In this document: piece after piece, positions 1-8,890 of the stretch
How positions within the stretch are numbered: position 1 is the stretch's first letter
How the letters are laid out: every line of letters starts with the position of its first letter
Origin: Paludibacteraceae bacterium
GTDB taxonomy: Bacteria > Bacteroidota > Bacteroidia > Bacteroidales > Paludibacteraceae
Direction: 5' to 3'
Length of the DNA stretch: 56,795 nt
NCBI GenBank assembly: GCA_017450685.1
Contig: JAFSTB010000012.1
Location: forward strand, 1 to 56,795
The notes under the pieces: generated by a model
Databases searched by the model: none
The model's input: only the letters and a program-made list of their open reading frames with translations
Told to the model about the DNA's origin: nothing
Made by a program: the position numbers and the translations under genes

Positions 1-1
1 A

Positions 2-112
2 TCACTAACGAGCAAAATGCACCTTACGGATTTGCTCAACAAAACTAATTTTCAAAATGACAAAGAACACCTTGATTCAAGTGAACTGTTATTATTTGAC
101 TTAAATTTTTAA
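2..112 (+). CDS. Possible C-terminal end of an unidentified protein (cut by window edge)
   Basis: An open frame enters from the left edge and ends at TAA (110-112), giving about 36 residues ending ELLLFDLNF. The composition is AT-rich and I recognise no family. It may be the tail of a real gene that starts outside the window, or simply a chance open frame. No gene was recognised between 113 and 206, only a 5-bp stem (GTCCA/TGGAC) at about 114-131. Confidence 0.25.
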   Translation, partial: SLTSKMHLTDLLNKTNFQNDKEHLDSSELLLFDLNF

Positions 113-206
113 TCGTCCATTTTTTAGTGGACAGTAGTGAGAAAAAATAAAGGCGAATATATTACCCAAGTTTCATACATCAACTAATGTGGATGTTACA
201 AATAAC

Positions 207-1139
207 TTAGTCAATTGTTTTTACACCTGACAAATCAATCATACTGCCTGCAAGAAGTTGAAATTCTTCTGTGTAATAATTCATTAGTCCTCCAAGACTT
301 GTGAAGGTTAATTCTCCAAAATATATCTTTCCATTCAGGTTATATAAATCAACTCGTACACAAGCAAAAGGTTCAGCAAGTTTCTCGGCATCCAAGAGCA
401 TCTGCTCAAAGTTCTTCGGCTTCGGAAGAATCATACCTTTACGATACTCATTGTTGAAGATTGAGTACTCAGGGTGCGCATTCCAATCCCGATCATAAGT
501 CATAATCTCTAATCCTTCTTTGGTCCTATTGCTGCATGTCAATATATAATGTGCCTTTCCATTGAAGCACCATATCTTGTAGTCAATTATAGAAGTGGAA
601 TATTTCAGGGCTTCAGCATCATTATGTAGTAACTCCTCAATGATAAGTCTTGGTTGAATGCGCATATAGTGTATGCCACCTTCTAATGCTCCGTATCGTT
701 TACTCAGTTCTTTTGCGTAATATGGCAATACCGTTGCAGGGTCAAAAGCGTGATTATCTTGCACGATTGTTACATCTCCACAGCCATTGGTTGTTTTGAT
801 GGTGTATTCATCAGGTAACTTTGAGAAATCGATATCATCTACCTTATCCCATAAACCGTATAGTTTAACCAATGTATCTTCCAAACCGCATGATTTAATG
901 TATTCGCGAACGGCGTATTTATCGGCACAAGTAGTCCATAATGTTGTATCGGTACGAAGCGACAAATACAAGATTTTTTCATTTAATGTTTTTGGCTCTT
1001 TTAAGTTTAGACGTCTGTGAAAACGTACAAAATACCTCATCCTTACTAATAGTTTGGGAAAATGTTTTCCTAACCACTCGCAGAAAATGAGAACGGGGCG
1101 GAACAACACATTCAATGTCTTGTTTGTTCTAATATGCAT
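207..1139 (-). CDS. TupA-like ATP-grasp family protein (polysaccharide-associated)
   Basis: A 310-residue protein resembling the TupA-like ATP-grasp family, which is usually found in surface-polysaccharide clusters. An N-terminal region reads LNEKILYLSLRTD, followed by DKYAVREYIKSCG. A central ATP-grasp core contains YTIKTTNGCGDV (about residues 111-122), and RVDLYNLNGKIYFGELTFT lies near the C terminus, the usual place for metal- and ATP-binding acidic residues. No signal peptide is visible, so a cytoplasmic location is expected. It is last in a minus-strand run after a glycosyltransferase 2 gene and folC (57-nt gap), which fits surface-glycan work. The precise substrate is unknown. The region is somewhat more AT-rich than its neighbours, as is common for glycan genes. 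Confidence 0.75.
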   Translation of the reverse strand: MHIRTNKTLNVLFRPVLIFCEWLGKHFPKLLVRMRYFVRFHRRLNLKEPKTLNEKILYLSLRTDTTLWTTCADKYAVREYIKSCGLEDTLVKLYGLWDKVDDIDFSKLPDEYTIKTTNGCGDVTIVQDNHAFDPATVLPYYAKELSKRYGALEGGIHYMRIQPRLIIEELLHNDAEALKYSTSIIDYKIWCFNGKAHYILTCSNRTKEGLEIMTYDRDWNAHPEYSIFNNEYRKGMILPKPKNFEQMLLDAEKLAEPFACVRVDLYNLNGKIYFGELTFTSLGGLMNYYTEEFQLLAGSMIDLSGVKTID

Positions 1140-1196
1140 AATCTAAATCTCCTTTTATGAAGTTTATTATCAAAAAACGGATTAAGTTGTTTGTTG

Positions 1197-2507
1197 TTAG
1201 TGTGATAGGTATTTAAGTGCCTCTCCTACGATGTAGTTGCTACCGCCGATGAAGATCATATCTTCTTTGTCGGCAGCTTGTATTGCTGTTTGTATGGCAT
1301 CATTGACAGAAGGAATGGTGTGTGCGTCTCTTTGCCACATCTGTGCCAACCGTTCGGCGGGTATAGCTCTATGTGTTTGTGCTTGTGTGAAATAGTATTG
1401 TGCGTTGGCGGGAAGAAGAGTCATGACGGTATCCACATCTTTGTCGTCCACCATACCGAAGACTATATGTAGTCGGTGTTGCGGGTTCTGTTCGAGCCAT
1501 TGGTTCAGTTGTTGTGCTACATAACGGATGCCGTGTGAGTTGTGTCCGGTGTCGCAGATGATAAGAGGTTGCTCTTGCAGTGTTTCCCATCTGCCGCGCA
1601 GTCCGGTCATAGTGCAAACAGAGGCAAAGGCTTGTGCTATGGTGTTAAGAGTGAGGTTGTTAAATAGTGACTCGTTGTTGTTAAGTGATGTTTTGCGCAG
1701 GGCTTGTAAGGCAACGTAGGCTGTTTGGCAGTTTTTCTCTTGGTATAAGCCTTTGAGTTGGCATTGAGTGATATGTCTGTGTCTTTGTCGGCGCAGGTAT
1801 TCGCATTGGTCGGCAAACCACAGACGACAGTCGTCGGTTTCGAGACCTTGTCCGAGGATACCACATTCGCGTGCTTTGTTGATAAAGACGGGTGCCGTTT
1901 CATTGTCGGTTTCGCCGATGACGCAAGGTACGTTAGGCTTGATGATGCCGGCTTTCTCGTTGGCAATGAGTGGTTTGGTGTTGCCTAAAAACTCTGTGTG
2001 ATCGAGTCCGATATTTGTGATGACGGAGAGCAGGGGAGTGATGATATTGGTAGAGTCGAGTCTGCCGCCTAATCCTGTTTCGATGACGGCGATGTCCACT
2101 TTTTCTTTAGCAAAATAGTGGAAAGCCATAGCCATGGTGCTTTCGAAGAAGGATGGTCGTATTTGTTCCAATGCCTCTTTGTTGTCGTTGACGAACCGTA
2201 TAACTTCATCTTCGGGAATCATTTGTCCGTTGATACGTATTCTTTCTCTGAAATCGACCAAGTGTGGAGAGGTGTACAGCCCTGTTTTCAGACCTGCAGC
2301 TTGCAGTGATGCTGCTATGAGGTGTGACACCGAGCCTTTGCCGTTAGTACCGGCTATGTGTATAGTTTTGAAGGTGTTATGCGGATTGCCCAGATGTTCC
2401 ATCAGGGCGTATGTGTTTTGTAATCCGGGTTTATATGCAGCACTGCCCACCAGATGGAAAGCGGGTTGCGAGGCATAGAGGTATTGTAGTGTTTCTTGAT
2501 AGGTCAT
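1197..2507 (-). CDS. folC: Bifunctional folylpolyglutamate synthase / dihydrofolate synthase
   Basis: A Mur-ligase-fold enzyme that adds glutamate to dihydropteroate and folates in the cytoplasm. The ATP-binding loop HIAGTNGKGSVSHL (about residues 49-62) is the FolC/Mur P-loop. IETGLGGRLDSTNII and ITNIGLDHTEFLG are the family metal- and folate-site motifs, and ICDTGHNSHGI begins the C-terminal domain (about residue 318). The length of 436 residues is normal. It lies 9 nt downstream of the glycosyltransferase gene and is probably co-transcribed from the promoter at 3525-3556. No defect is visible. Confidence 0.95.
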   Translation of the reverse strand: MTYQETLQYLYASQPAFHLVGSAAYKPGLQNTYALMEHLGNPHNTFKTIHIAGTNGKGSVSHLIAASLQAAGLKTGLYTSPHLVDFRERIRINGQMIPEDEVIRFVNDNKEALEQIRPSFFESTMAMAFHYFAKEKVDIAVIETGLGGRLDSTNIITPLLSVITNIGLDHTEFLGNTKPLIANEKAGIIKPNVPCVIGETDNETAPVFINKARECGILGQGLETDDCRLWFADQCEYLRRQRHRHITQCQLKGLYQEKNCQTAYVALQALRKTSLNNNESLFNNLTLNTIAQAFASVCTMTGLRGRWETLQEQPLIICDTGHNSHGIRYVAQQLNQWLEQNPQHRLHIVFGMVDDKDVDTVMTLLPANAQYYFTQAQTHRAIPAERLAQMWQRDAHTIPSVNDAIQTAIQAADKEDMIFIGGSNYIVGEALKYLSH

Positions 2508-2516
2508 AGAGGTTGA

Positions 2517-3503
2517 TTATAAGGTTAGCAGGTAGGCGCAACATTGTCGCAACAGTTGTTTGAACGGTGTGCGTGGTCGTTGGTCTGAATAGTGGCGAAA
2601 GGCATCGCGAAGGAAGGGGTATTGTTTGGCTTGGCGATAGGCTTTAATGAAGGTAGGCAGGTCGTGTTTAAGGCGCAAGAGATTGATTAGTTCGTCTATG
2701 ATCTTTTTCTGTACAGTGACCCAAAAATAGGAGTTGTAGGGTGGAGTGTAGAAGTGGTTGGTGATAAGCAGGGAGTAGATATATTCCAGTTCGTTGAAAC
2801 GTTTATCCCATGCTAAATAGGTGTCTTGGTGTCCGCTGCTGGTAGAGATAAGACGGTGAGTGTAAAGATGTTGCGGGAGAAAAGAAGAGTAAGGATGATG
2901 GAGTAGGGTCTCGATATTGAACACCACATCTTCGTTGGTGATGAGGTTGGTATTGACAAAGCGGATGTGATGTTGGTAGAGGAATGATCTGCTATACAGG
3001 ATATTATGTATAAAGCAGTATTTAGATTCGCTTTCCGTCTTTCCTCCAAACGCGAGCAGGTCTTGCAGGACGGTATCGTTGATGGATTGGCTGTTATTAG
3101 GCAAACTATAACGGTATTGTTCTATGATGCCGTTTCTGTCTATAACAGGCTGTGTGATAAGATATTGTGCTTGATGTTCTTTTGCTGCTTTGTACATCTG
3201 TTCGTATCCGTCAGGTGTCAGAATGTCGTCGTGGTCGCAGAAGGCTATGTATTCGCCTTTTGCGGATTCTATGCCACGATTGCGACTATTGCCAATATGC
3301 AGGTTCTTGTCGTTTGATATCACAACAAAACGGGGGTCATTGGCAGCAAATTGTCGTGCAATAAGGTCAGAACCGTCAGATGGACAATCTAACACTAAGA
3401 TGAACTCTATTGAAGGCAGACTTTGTGCTTGAAGTGAACGCAAGCAGTCGGTCAGATATCTGCCCGCATTATAGATAGGAACGATGACGCTGACGCTAAC
3501 CAT
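2517..3503 (-). CDS. Family 2 glycosyltransferase
   Basis: A 328-residue GT-A fold glycosyltransferase. The N terminus VSVIVPIYNAGRYLTDCL is the classical GT2 nucleotide-sugar-binding start. SRNRGIESAKGEYIAFCDHDD carries the metal-binding acidic cluster (CDHDD, about residues 89-93). No transmembrane segment is evident, so it should be cytoplasmic or membrane-associated and transfer a sugar during surface-glycan or lipid-linked glycan assembly. The donor and acceptor cannot be read from sequence. It is the first gene of the minus-strand run GT2-folC-ATP-grasp and has its own promoter just upstream, back to back with the promoter of the DUF2400 gene. Confidence 0.88.
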   Translation of the reverse strand: MVSVSVIVPIYNAGRYLTDCLRSLQAQSLPSIEFILVLDCPSDGSDLIARQFAANDPRFVVISNDKNLHIGNSRNRGIESAKGEYIAFCDHDDILTPDGYEQMYKAAKEHQAQYLITQPVIDRNGIIEQYRYSLPNNSQSINDTVLQDLLAFGGKTESESKYCFIHNILYSRSFLYQHHIRFVNTNLITNEDVVFNIETLLHHPYSSFLPQHLYTHRLISTSSGHQDTYLAWDKRFNELEYIYSLLITNHFYTPPYNSYFWVTVQKKIIDELINLLRLKHDLPTFIKAYRQAKQYPFLRDAFRHYSDQRPRTPFKQLLRQCCAYLLTL

Positions 3504-3524
3504 TGCAATTGCTCAAAATCGCTG

Positions 3525-3556
3525 CAAAGGTACGCAAATATAGACAATTAGCCAAA
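3525..3556 (-). promoter_or_regulatory. Promoter of the GT2-folC operon
   Basis: On the minus strand, TTTG (complement of 3553-3556) and TACCTTTG (complement of 3525-3532) are separated by 20 nt. This matches the Bacteroidota primary-sigma consensus TTTG-N19/21-TANNTTTG. It lies 22 nt upstream of the GT2 start codon. Confidence 0.8.
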
Positions 3557-3561
3557 ACAGA

Positions 3562-3592
3562 TTTGTAAGAAATCTTATTTTTTGTACCTTTG
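3562..3592 (+). promoter_or_regulatory. Promoter of the DUF2400 gene
   Basis: TTTG (3562-3565) and TACCTTTG (3585-3592) with a 19-nt spacer match the Bacteroidota promoter consensus. The start codon follows at 3616. It is arranged divergently to the promoter at 3525-3556. Confidence 0.8.
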
Positions 3593-3615
3593 CAGGCTCA
3601 AAGAGCAGTCAGTGT

Positions 3616-4365
3616 ATGGAGACGGAGGATATATATCGTTTATTGCGAGGTTATGCAGTCAGGTATGAGACCGCCTCTTTTCTTGTAGGTGATCCGTCGT
3701 GGTTTATGCATCAAGTGCAGGGTGAGCGTGAGCAGGAGACGATGGCATTTCTTGCTTCTACGTTGAGTTATGGCAGTCGTAAGCAGTTTATGCCCAAGAT
3801 TGATTATCTGTTGCAATTGTCTGGTGGTCAGCCATACGAATGGGTTAAGAGCGGTGAGTATAAGCAGACGTTTAAGTTAGGCGACCAACGCTCATTCTAT
3901 CGCTTATATTCGTACCATCTCTATGCGCTTTTCCTTCAGTGTTATGCCCGATTGCTGAACGAATATGGCAGTTTGAGCCAATATGTAAGTCGATTAGCCT
4001 CAACCGGTTATGAAGCCGTTGCTGCTATCTGTCGCTATTTTTCGTCAGTCTCAGACGGTGGAACGACGGTTATACCCAAAGATACTGCTTCGGCTTGTAA
4101 GCGTGTGTGTATGTTTCTTCGGTGGATGGTGCGTGACCAATCGCCTGTGGATATAGGTATATGGCGATTTATCGACCGTCGCACACTTATTATGCCGCTG
4201 GATACACATGTGTTGCAGCAGTCGGTGGCATTAGGTCTGCTTCGCTCGCGCACTGCTTCAATGTCAGCAGCCGTCAAACTTAGTGAGCGACTGGCGGAAG
4301 TGTTCCCCGATGACCCTTTGAAAGGTGATTTTGCATTGTTTGGATATGGGGTGAATAGGGAATAA
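3616..4365 (+). CDS. DUF2400 / TIGR02757 family protein
   Basis: A 249-residue protein of the conserved DUF2400 (TIGR02757) family, which is widespread in Bacteroidota and has no established function. Characteristic stretches are FLVGDPSWFMHQV near the N terminus, MAFLASTLSYGSRKQFMPKI (about residues 43-62), MFLRWMVRDQSPVDIGIWRF (about 167-186) and MPLDTHVLQQSVALGL (about 193-208). The C-terminal FALFGYGVNRE is also typical. The HhH-like layout resembles DNA glycosylases distantly, but I see no basis for an enzyme assignment. It is a single gene with its own promoter. Confidence 0.85.
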   Translation: METEDIYRLLRGYAVRYETASFLVGDPSWFMHQVQGEREQETMAFLASTLSYGSRKQFMPKIDYLLQLSGGQPYEWVKSGEYKQTFKLGDQRSFYRLYSYHLYALFLQCYARLLNEYGSLSQYVSRLASTGYEAVAAICRYFSSVSDGGTTVIPKDTASACKRVCMFLRWMVRDQSPVDIGIWRFIDRRTLIMPLDTHVLQQSVALGLLRSRTASMSAAVKLSERLAEVFPDDPLKGDFALFGYGVNRE

Positions 4366-4387
4366 TCAATGCAGTAGCAACAAAAGG

Positions 4388-4419
4388 TTTGCCTGTAAAG
4401 AAAAATTGCAGTACCTTTG
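4388..4419 (+). promoter_or_regulatory. Promoter of the polyprenyl diphosphate synthase gene
   Basis: TTTG (4388-4391) and TACCTTTG (4412-4419) with a 20-nt spacer. The leader that follows holds a 17-bp direct repeat, CTCAACCTCAACCTTAT, at 4440-4456 and 4466-4482, ending just before the start codon. Confidence 0.8.
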
Positions 4420-4439
4420 CGCGCTCAATGGAACAAACA

Positions 4440-4482
4440 CTCAACCTCAACCTTATTCCTTAACTCTCAACCTCAACCTTAT
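4440..4482 (+). repeat. Two-copy 17-bp direct repeat in a 5' leader
   Basis: CTCAACCTCAACCTTAT occurs at 4440-4456 and again at 4466-4482, a 26-nt offset, and each copy contains the sub-repeat CTCAAC. It lies within the untranslated leader of the polyprenyl synthase gene and stops 2 nt before its ATG. It may be simple-sequence slippage, and its role is unknown. Confidence 0.8.
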
Positions 4483-4484
4483 CG

Positions 4485-5477
4485 ATGTCTTTTTCCACCG
4501 ACATACGTCATTTGTTGCAAGACGATTTTCTTGCTTTTGAGCGTTTGTATAACGAGACGCTTCGTTCGGACAGTGTTTTGCTTGGCGAGGCGTTGGAGTA
4601 TGTGCGTTCTCATACCGGCAAGCAACTACGTCCTCAGTTGGTGCTTTTGGCTGCGAAGATATGTCACGGGGTTACCGACAAGACCCTTCGTACCGCTTTG
4701 GCAATGGAGTTATTACATACGGCATCGCTTATTCACGATGATGTGGTGGACGATTCGCCTATGCGCAGGGGTATGGAGTCGTTGCAGGTAAGGTGGACAA
4801 ATAAGGTGGCTGTGTTGGTGGGTGACTACTTGTTGTCGTTGGTGATGCAGGCTATTGCCTCGTTGCGCAATACGCGAATCCTATCGATTGTATCCGACTT
4901 GTCGGCGATGCTGGCATCGGGTGAGTTGTTGCAGATTGATGCTTCTTCGTCGATGTGGATAACAGAGGAGAGGTATAATGACATCATCTCTCGTAAGACG
5001 GCAGGTCTGTTTGCCGCATGTATGGAAGCAGGTGCCGAGTCGTCGGGTGCGACAATGAAGCAGACGACGGCATTAAGGCAGTTCGGGTGGTATTTAGGTA
5101 TGTGTTTCCAACTCAAGGACGATGTGCTGGACTATTCGGATAGTGAGGAGTTGGGTAAGCCCACAATGAACGACATACGTGATGGTAAGGCTACGTTGCC
5201 GTTGTTGGTGGCAGTGTCTCGTGCTCCTAAACAAGAGGCTGATAGTATGCGTGAGCTGGCGCAGAGTATGGCTTCATCACAACCGATTATGCCTCTGTCG
5301 GAGGCGGAACAGACCATCAAATCGTTTATTATGCGCTATGACGGCGTGCGTTATGCCTATCAGCAGATGCATAAGCATAAAGAAAAAGCGGAACAATGTT
5401 TGAACATTTTCCGCGATTCCAATTACAAGTCGGCTCTAATACAGATGTTGGATTACTCTATCAATCGCGTCTATTGA
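4485..5477 (+). CDS. Trans-type polyprenyl diphosphate synthase
   Basis: A 330-residue all-helical prenyl elongating enzyme that condenses isopentenyl diphosphate with an allylic diphosphate. In Bacteroidales this would supply the menaquinone side chain. The first aspartate-rich motif is in LIHDDVVDDSPMRRG (about residues 82-96). TGKQLRPQLVLLAAKI precedes it, and the second aspartate motif is in FQLKDDVLDYSDSEELGKP (about 206-224), followed by GKATLPLLVA. These are all features of octaprenyl/solanesyl synthases. Product chain length cannot be fixed by eye. The last 42 nt overlap the 3' end of sufD on the other strand, so the two genes are convergent and tail-overlapping. Confidence 0.93.
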   Translation: MSFSTDIRHLLQDDFLAFERLYNETLRSDSVLLGEALEYVRSHTGKQLRPQLVLLAAKICHGVTDKTLRTALAMELLHTASLIHDDVVDDSPMRRGMESLQVRWTNKVAVLVGDYLLSLVMQAIASLRNTRILSIVSDLSAMLASGELLQIDASSSMWITEERYNDIISRKTAGLFAACMEAGAESSGATMKQTTALRQFGWYLGMCFQLKDDVLDYSDSEELGKPTMNDIRDGKATLPLLVAVSRAPKQEADSMRELAQSMASSQPIMPLSEAEQTIKSFIMRYDGVRYAYQQMHKHKEKAEQCLNIFRDSNYKSALIQMLDYSINRVY

Positions 5478-6092
5478 GCGTTGTTTATCTTCTTCGTTTT
5501 CAATTGTTTCCACCACATCTTGCATAAAGGCTTTGAGTAATAATTGTCGTCCTTTGTCGGGTGCGATGCCTCGTTGTTGCATATAGAAGAGTGCTGTCTG
5601 GTCCAGTTGTCCGGTAGAAGCGCCGTGTGAGGCTTTGACATCGTCGGCATAGATCTCCAGTTGCGGACGAGTACGCATATAGGCGTTGTCGCTCAAGAGG
5701 ATATTGCGGTTTTGCTGTTCAGCCGAGGTCTGTTGAGCATGTGGAGCGATATAGAGTTCGCCGTAAAACTCACCTTGTGCTTGGTCTTGAAGGACGAACT
5801 TGACCAACTGCTTTGACTTGCCGCCGCCTTTATTATGGCGTATGTTGGTATGAATAGCGGCTTGTTCCTGCCCTTTGATACAGCATAGAGCATACACTTC
5901 CGTGGTGCACTCTTCGCCATTATGCTCTATCTCTATGTCGTAGTTATGCGGCTGATTGTCAGCGTTGTCGGGTAGGCAAAGAAGGTATAGCCTTAGTGTT
6001 GAACCGTTGTCTTGCACGAAGTGCAGTTGTCGGCTTGGCTCGTTGATAAGGACGAGATCGCGTCGGTTGTTATGCGAGATATTGTAGGTCAT
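5436..6092 (-). CDS. sufD: Short SufD-like Fe-S cluster assembly scaffold protein
   Basis: A 218-residue protein matching the C-terminal beta-helix core and tail of SufB/SufD proteins. The stretches [20 protein letters not shown] and [20 protein letters not shown] are the signature end of this family. Usual SufD proteins are about 400-450 residues, so the N-terminal half is missing. The ATG overlaps the sufC stop codon (ATGA, 6089-6092), which argues for a genuine translationally coupled start rather than a recent truncation. SufD pairs with SufB and SufC in the SufBC2D scaffold. No sufB or sufS is present in this window. The 3' end overlaps the convergent polyprenyl synthase gene by 42 nt. 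Confidence 0.85.
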   Translation of the reverse strand: MTYNISHNNRRDLVLINEPSRQLHFVQDNGSTLRLYLLCLPDNADNQPHNYDIEIEHNGEECTTEVYALCCIKGQEQAAIHTNIRHNKGGGKSKQLVKFVLQDQAQGEFYGELYIAPHAQQTSAEQQNRNILLSDNAYMRTRPQLEIYADDVKASHGASTGQLDQTALFYMQQRGIAPDKGRQLLLKAFMQDVVETIENEEDKQRSIDAIDRVIQHLY

Positions 6093-6835
6093 AGCAAGTC
6101 GTGATAGCCTTTTTCTTCCAATTCCAAAGCCAATTCTTTATTGCCGGTGCGAACTATTTTTCCGTCGGCGAGGACGTGTACGAAGTCGGGAACGATATAA
6201 TCGAGCAGTCGTTGATAGTGAGTGATGACGATAGAGGCGTTGTCGCTTGTTTTGAGTCGGTTAACGCCGTTAGCCACCACTCGCAGTGCATCGATGTCCA
6301 AGCCCGAATCGGTCTCGTCGAGAATGTTAAGGCATGGTTCGAGCATTGCCATTTGGAAGATCTCGTTTTTCTTTTTCTCGCCTCCTGAGAACCCTTCATT
6401 GACGGAGCGGTTTTGCAGTTTGTCAGCCATCTCGAGCATCTGTTTTTTCTCTCTCATCAGTCGCAGGAACTCGGTGGCAGAGAGTGGTTCTTTGCCTTCG
6501 TATTGTCGTTTTTCGTTGACGGCTGTACGCATAAAATTGACCATACTGACGCCAGGTATTTCCACGGGGTATTGGAAGGAGAGGAAGACACCTTCTCTTG
6601 CTCTTTGTTCGGGCGGCATCTGCAGCAGGTCTTTACCTTTGAGCAATACTTCACCTTGTGTTACTTGGTATGCGGGGTTGCCTGTCAGTACGGCACTGAG
6701 AGTGGATTTGCCGGCACCGTTAGGTCCCATAATGGCGTGTACTTCACCTTTGTTGATGGTGAGGTTGATGCCTTTGAGTATCTCTTTACCTGCGATAGTG
6801 GCGTGCAGGTCGCGTATTTGAAGAAGTGGTGTCAT
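6089..6835 (-). CDS. sufC: SufC Fe-S cluster assembly ATPase
   Basis: A 248-residue soluble ABC-type ATPase that powers the SufBCD iron-sulfur scaffold in the cytoplasm. It has Walker [10 protein letters not shown] (about residues 37-45), the SufC-type signature [11 protein letters not shown] (about 149-159), Walker [15 protein letters not shown] (about 168-181), and the switch histidine in [14 protein letters not shown]. The [10 protein letters not shown] wording is specific to SufC within the ABC superfamily. It is 34 nt downstream of the M28 peptidase gene and overlaps sufD by 4 nt. Confidence 0.96.
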   Translation of the reverse strand: MTPLLQIRDLHATIAGKEILKGINLTINKGEVHAIMGPNGAGKSTLSAVLTGNPAYQVTQGEVLLKGKDLLQMPPEQRAREGVFLSFQYPVEIPGVSMVNFMRTAVNEKRQYEGKEPLSATEFLRLMREKKQMLEMADKLQNRSVNEGFSGGEKKKNEIFQMAMLEPCLNILDETDSGLDIDALRVVANGVNRLKTSDNASIVITHYQRLLDYIVPDFVHVLADGKIVRTGNKELALELEEKGYHDLL

Positions 6836-6869
6836 TATGTTGTAGCAGTTCTTGGGGTCTGCCTGTGTT

Positions 6870-7868
6870 TTATTCGATGGTTGCCATTATTGTTTCTCCT
6901 ACGGCTTGTAGTGTCTCTCGGCTTATGTGTGTCATATCGTCTTGTTGTGTATGCCACCAGTCGGGGAAACCGGTGCCGGAGGTGTGGTTATAGTGGATGA
7001 TATCCACGCAAGGGATACCTGTTATGCGGTTGATATAGAGATGGTCGTCGGTGATAGGGTAGGTCTCTTCGGTGAGGAAATACTGACTGTAACCTAATTT
7101 GTGGGCGTTGTACCAGATTTTTTCCAAGTATCCTTTGGCGTAATAGACGGAGTTATACTCTTTGGGGAAGGTGGCATTGTGTGCACCTACCATATCGACG
7201 ATAATGCCGTATTGTAAGCGGCTGCACATTGGTTTATCAAGTGCCATTTCTTCCGCCCATAGTTGTGAGCCGAGACACCAGTCGTCCTCTCGCTCTTGAC
7301 CTAAGTAGAAGTTGGGAGCACCCATATCTTCGCAGTCGAAGAAGACGATGTCGATAGGTCTGCCTGTATATCTGCCGAGGCTGTCTGCTTTGAGTCCGAG
7401 TTGTCGCGCCACTTCGAGCAGCAGTCCGACACCGCTGGCACCGTCGTTGGCACCGGGTACGGCTAAGTATCTGTCATCGTAGTCCTCTTCTTCGTCGCAC
7501 CACGGACGGCTGTCATAGTGTGCGCCGAGCAGGATACGTCCGTTGGCTTGGGCGTCGCCGAAATGACCGATTATATTGATTACCTGTTGCTCGTTGCCGT
7601 CGTAGGCTGTCTTTTGTCCTTTCTGTATTTCCGTTACGGCACCGTATTGGTTTAGTTGTTGAAGCAGGTAGAGCAGACACTCGGTATGTGCTCGTGTGTC
7701 GGGTACTCGTGGTCCCATGCTCACTTGCTTTGAGATGTGCATATATGCGGTGTCGGCGTTGAAAGCAGGGCGTATGGGTGTTTTAGCCTGTTTATTGGTG
7801 CAGGCGGTGAGGGGTAGCAGTAGCAGGATAGTGAGCAACCATAGGTGGTTGCTGTAGTGGGTGTGCAT
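6870..7868 (-). CDS. M28-family peptidase / glutaminyl-cyclase-like lipoprotein
   Basis: A 332-residue exported lipoprotein. A hydrophobic N terminus ends in the lipobox LLPLTAC, with the cysteine at about residue 23, so the mature protein should be lipid-anchored. The zinc-peptidase M28 fold is shown by [10 protein letters not shown] (His and Asp ligands), [18 protein letters not shown] (Asp ligand), VFFDCEDMG (acidic residues of the active site) and [20 protein letters not shown] (late His). The FDCED wording and overall length resemble glutaminyl-peptide cyclotransferases, so either N-terminal glutamine cyclisation or aminopeptidase activity is possible. It starts only 2 nt after prs and precedes sufC. 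Confidence 0.85.
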   Translation of the reverse strand: MHTHYSNHLWLLTILLLLPLTACTNKQAKTPIRPAFNADTAYMHISKQVSMGPRVPDTRAHTECLLYLLQQLNQYGAVTEIQKGQKTAYDGNEQQVINIIGHFGDAQANGRILLGAHYDSRPWCDEEEDYDDRYLAVPGANDGASGVGLLLEVARQLGLKADSLGRYTGRPIDIVFFDCEDMGAPNFYLGQEREDDWCLGSQLWAEEMALDKPMCSRLQYGIIVDMVGAHNATFPKEYNSVYYAKGYLEKIWYNAHKLGYSQYFLTEETYPITDDHLYINRITGIPCVDIIHYNHTSGTGFPDWWHTQQDDMTHISRETLQAVGETIMATIE

Positions 7869-7870
7869 AG

Positions 7871-8827
7871 TTATTTGATGTTTAGTTCGCTCACGCTACG
7901 GTGTTCTTGAATGGCTTGAATGGTTTGTGCTATGGGTATGGCAATGCTGACTACGTGCACTTTGGCGCATCTGGTAGTGTCGAAGGGAATAGAATCGGTG
8001 AAGACCAGTTCTTCGAGTGCGCTATCCATAATGTTAGTGCATGCGTTGCCCGACATTATGCCGTGTGCGACGACGGCTCTGACAGAGAGTGCACCTTCAT
8101 CTTTCATCACTTGAGCGGCTTTGCACAGAGTGCCTGCTGTGTCAGCCATATCGTCCACAATGACCACGTTCTTGCCTGCCACATCTCCCAAGACGCGCAT
8201 CTCACTCACTTTGTTGAAGTCGGGTCGGTGCTTATAGCAGATGACCATCGGCACTTCTTTGTCGGTGAGGATATGTATTTTTTTGCAGAAGGCGGCAGCG
8301 CGTTTGGTACCGCCTGTGTCGGGAGAGGCGACGATGAGATTGTCTAAGTGTAGCGACTCAACGTAGTTAGCGAGCACGTTGGCACCGTAGAGGTGGTCAA
8401 CGGGTATGTCGAAGAATCCTTGTATCTGGTCGGCATGCAGGTCAACGGTGATAATACGGTCGGCACCTGCCGTTTGCAACATGTTGGCTACCAATTTTGC
8501 TCCTATGCTCACGCGCGGTTTATCTTTTCTGTCTTGTCTTGCCCAACCGAAATAGGGTATGACGGCTATCACCTTGTATGCGCTGGCGCGTTTGGCAGCG
8601 TCGATCATCAGCAGCAGTTCCATGAGGTTGTCGCTATTGGGGCAGGTGGTCTGTACCAGATAGACCGACTGTCCGCGTACCGACTCTTCGAACGAGATAG
8701 CAAACTCACCGTCGGAGAAACGGTCTATTTTGACTTGACCGAGGGTGCAACCCAGATAATCGCAGATGCTTTGAGCAATGGCACCGCCTTTGCTGCCTGC
8801 AAACACTTTGAACGGACTGGTTTCCAT
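7871..8827 (-). CDS. prs: Ribose-phosphate pyrophosphokinase (PRPP synthetase)
   Basis: Makes 5-phosphoribosyl-1-pyrophosphate from ribose 5-phosphate and ATP for nucleotide, histidine and NAD synthesis in the cytoplasm. I chose the start at 8827 (METSPFKVFAG), giving 318 residues, the family norm. The upstream in-frame ATG at 8884 would add 19 unconserved residues. Visible motifs are FSDGEFAISFEESVRG, YFGWARQDRKDKPRVSIGAK (flexible ATP-binding loop), the metal site in VDLHADQIQGFFD, and the PRPP-binding loop VVIVDDMADTAGT. It lies between nqrF (63-nt gap) and the M28 lipoprotein gene on the same strand. Confidence 0.97.
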   Translation of the reverse strand: METSPFKVFAGSKGGAIAQSICDYLGCTLGQVKIDRFSDGEFAISFEESVRGQSVYLVQTTCPNSDNLMELLLMIDAAKRASAYKVIAVIPYFGWARQDRKDKPRVSIGAKLVANMLQTAGADRIITVDLHADQIQGFFDIPVDHLYGANVLANYVESLHLDNLIVASPDTGGTKRAAAFCKKIHILTDKEVPMVICYKHRPDFNKVSEMRVLGDVAGKNVVIVDDMADTAGTLCKAAQVMKDEGALSVRAVVAHGIMSGNACTNIMDSALEELVFTDSIPFDTTRCAKVHVVSIAIPIAQTIQAIQEHRSVSELNIK

Positions 8828-8860
8828 AGCAAAAAAATGTTTTGAGAGTTGATTGTGTGA

Positions 8861-8887
8861 TAGTTGAGGGTTATCAGCCCTCAACTA
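8861..8887 (-). terminator. Stem-loop between nqrF and prs
   Basis: A perfect 10-bp inverted repeat TAGTTGAGGG / CCCTCAACTA (8861-8870 and 8878-8887) with a 7-nt loop. It begins inside the last codons of nqrF. No U-tract follows directly on the minus strand, so it is a weak or processing-type hairpin rather than a textbook terminator. It may adjust prs expression relative to the nqr genes. Confidence 0.45.
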
Positions 8888-8890
8888 CCT

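Noticed and set aside
8828..8884. Upstream in-frame start for prs
   Set aside because: The added 19 residues are not part of the conserved enzyme and would cover the nqrF-prs stem-loop. The ATG at 8827 gives the usual length.
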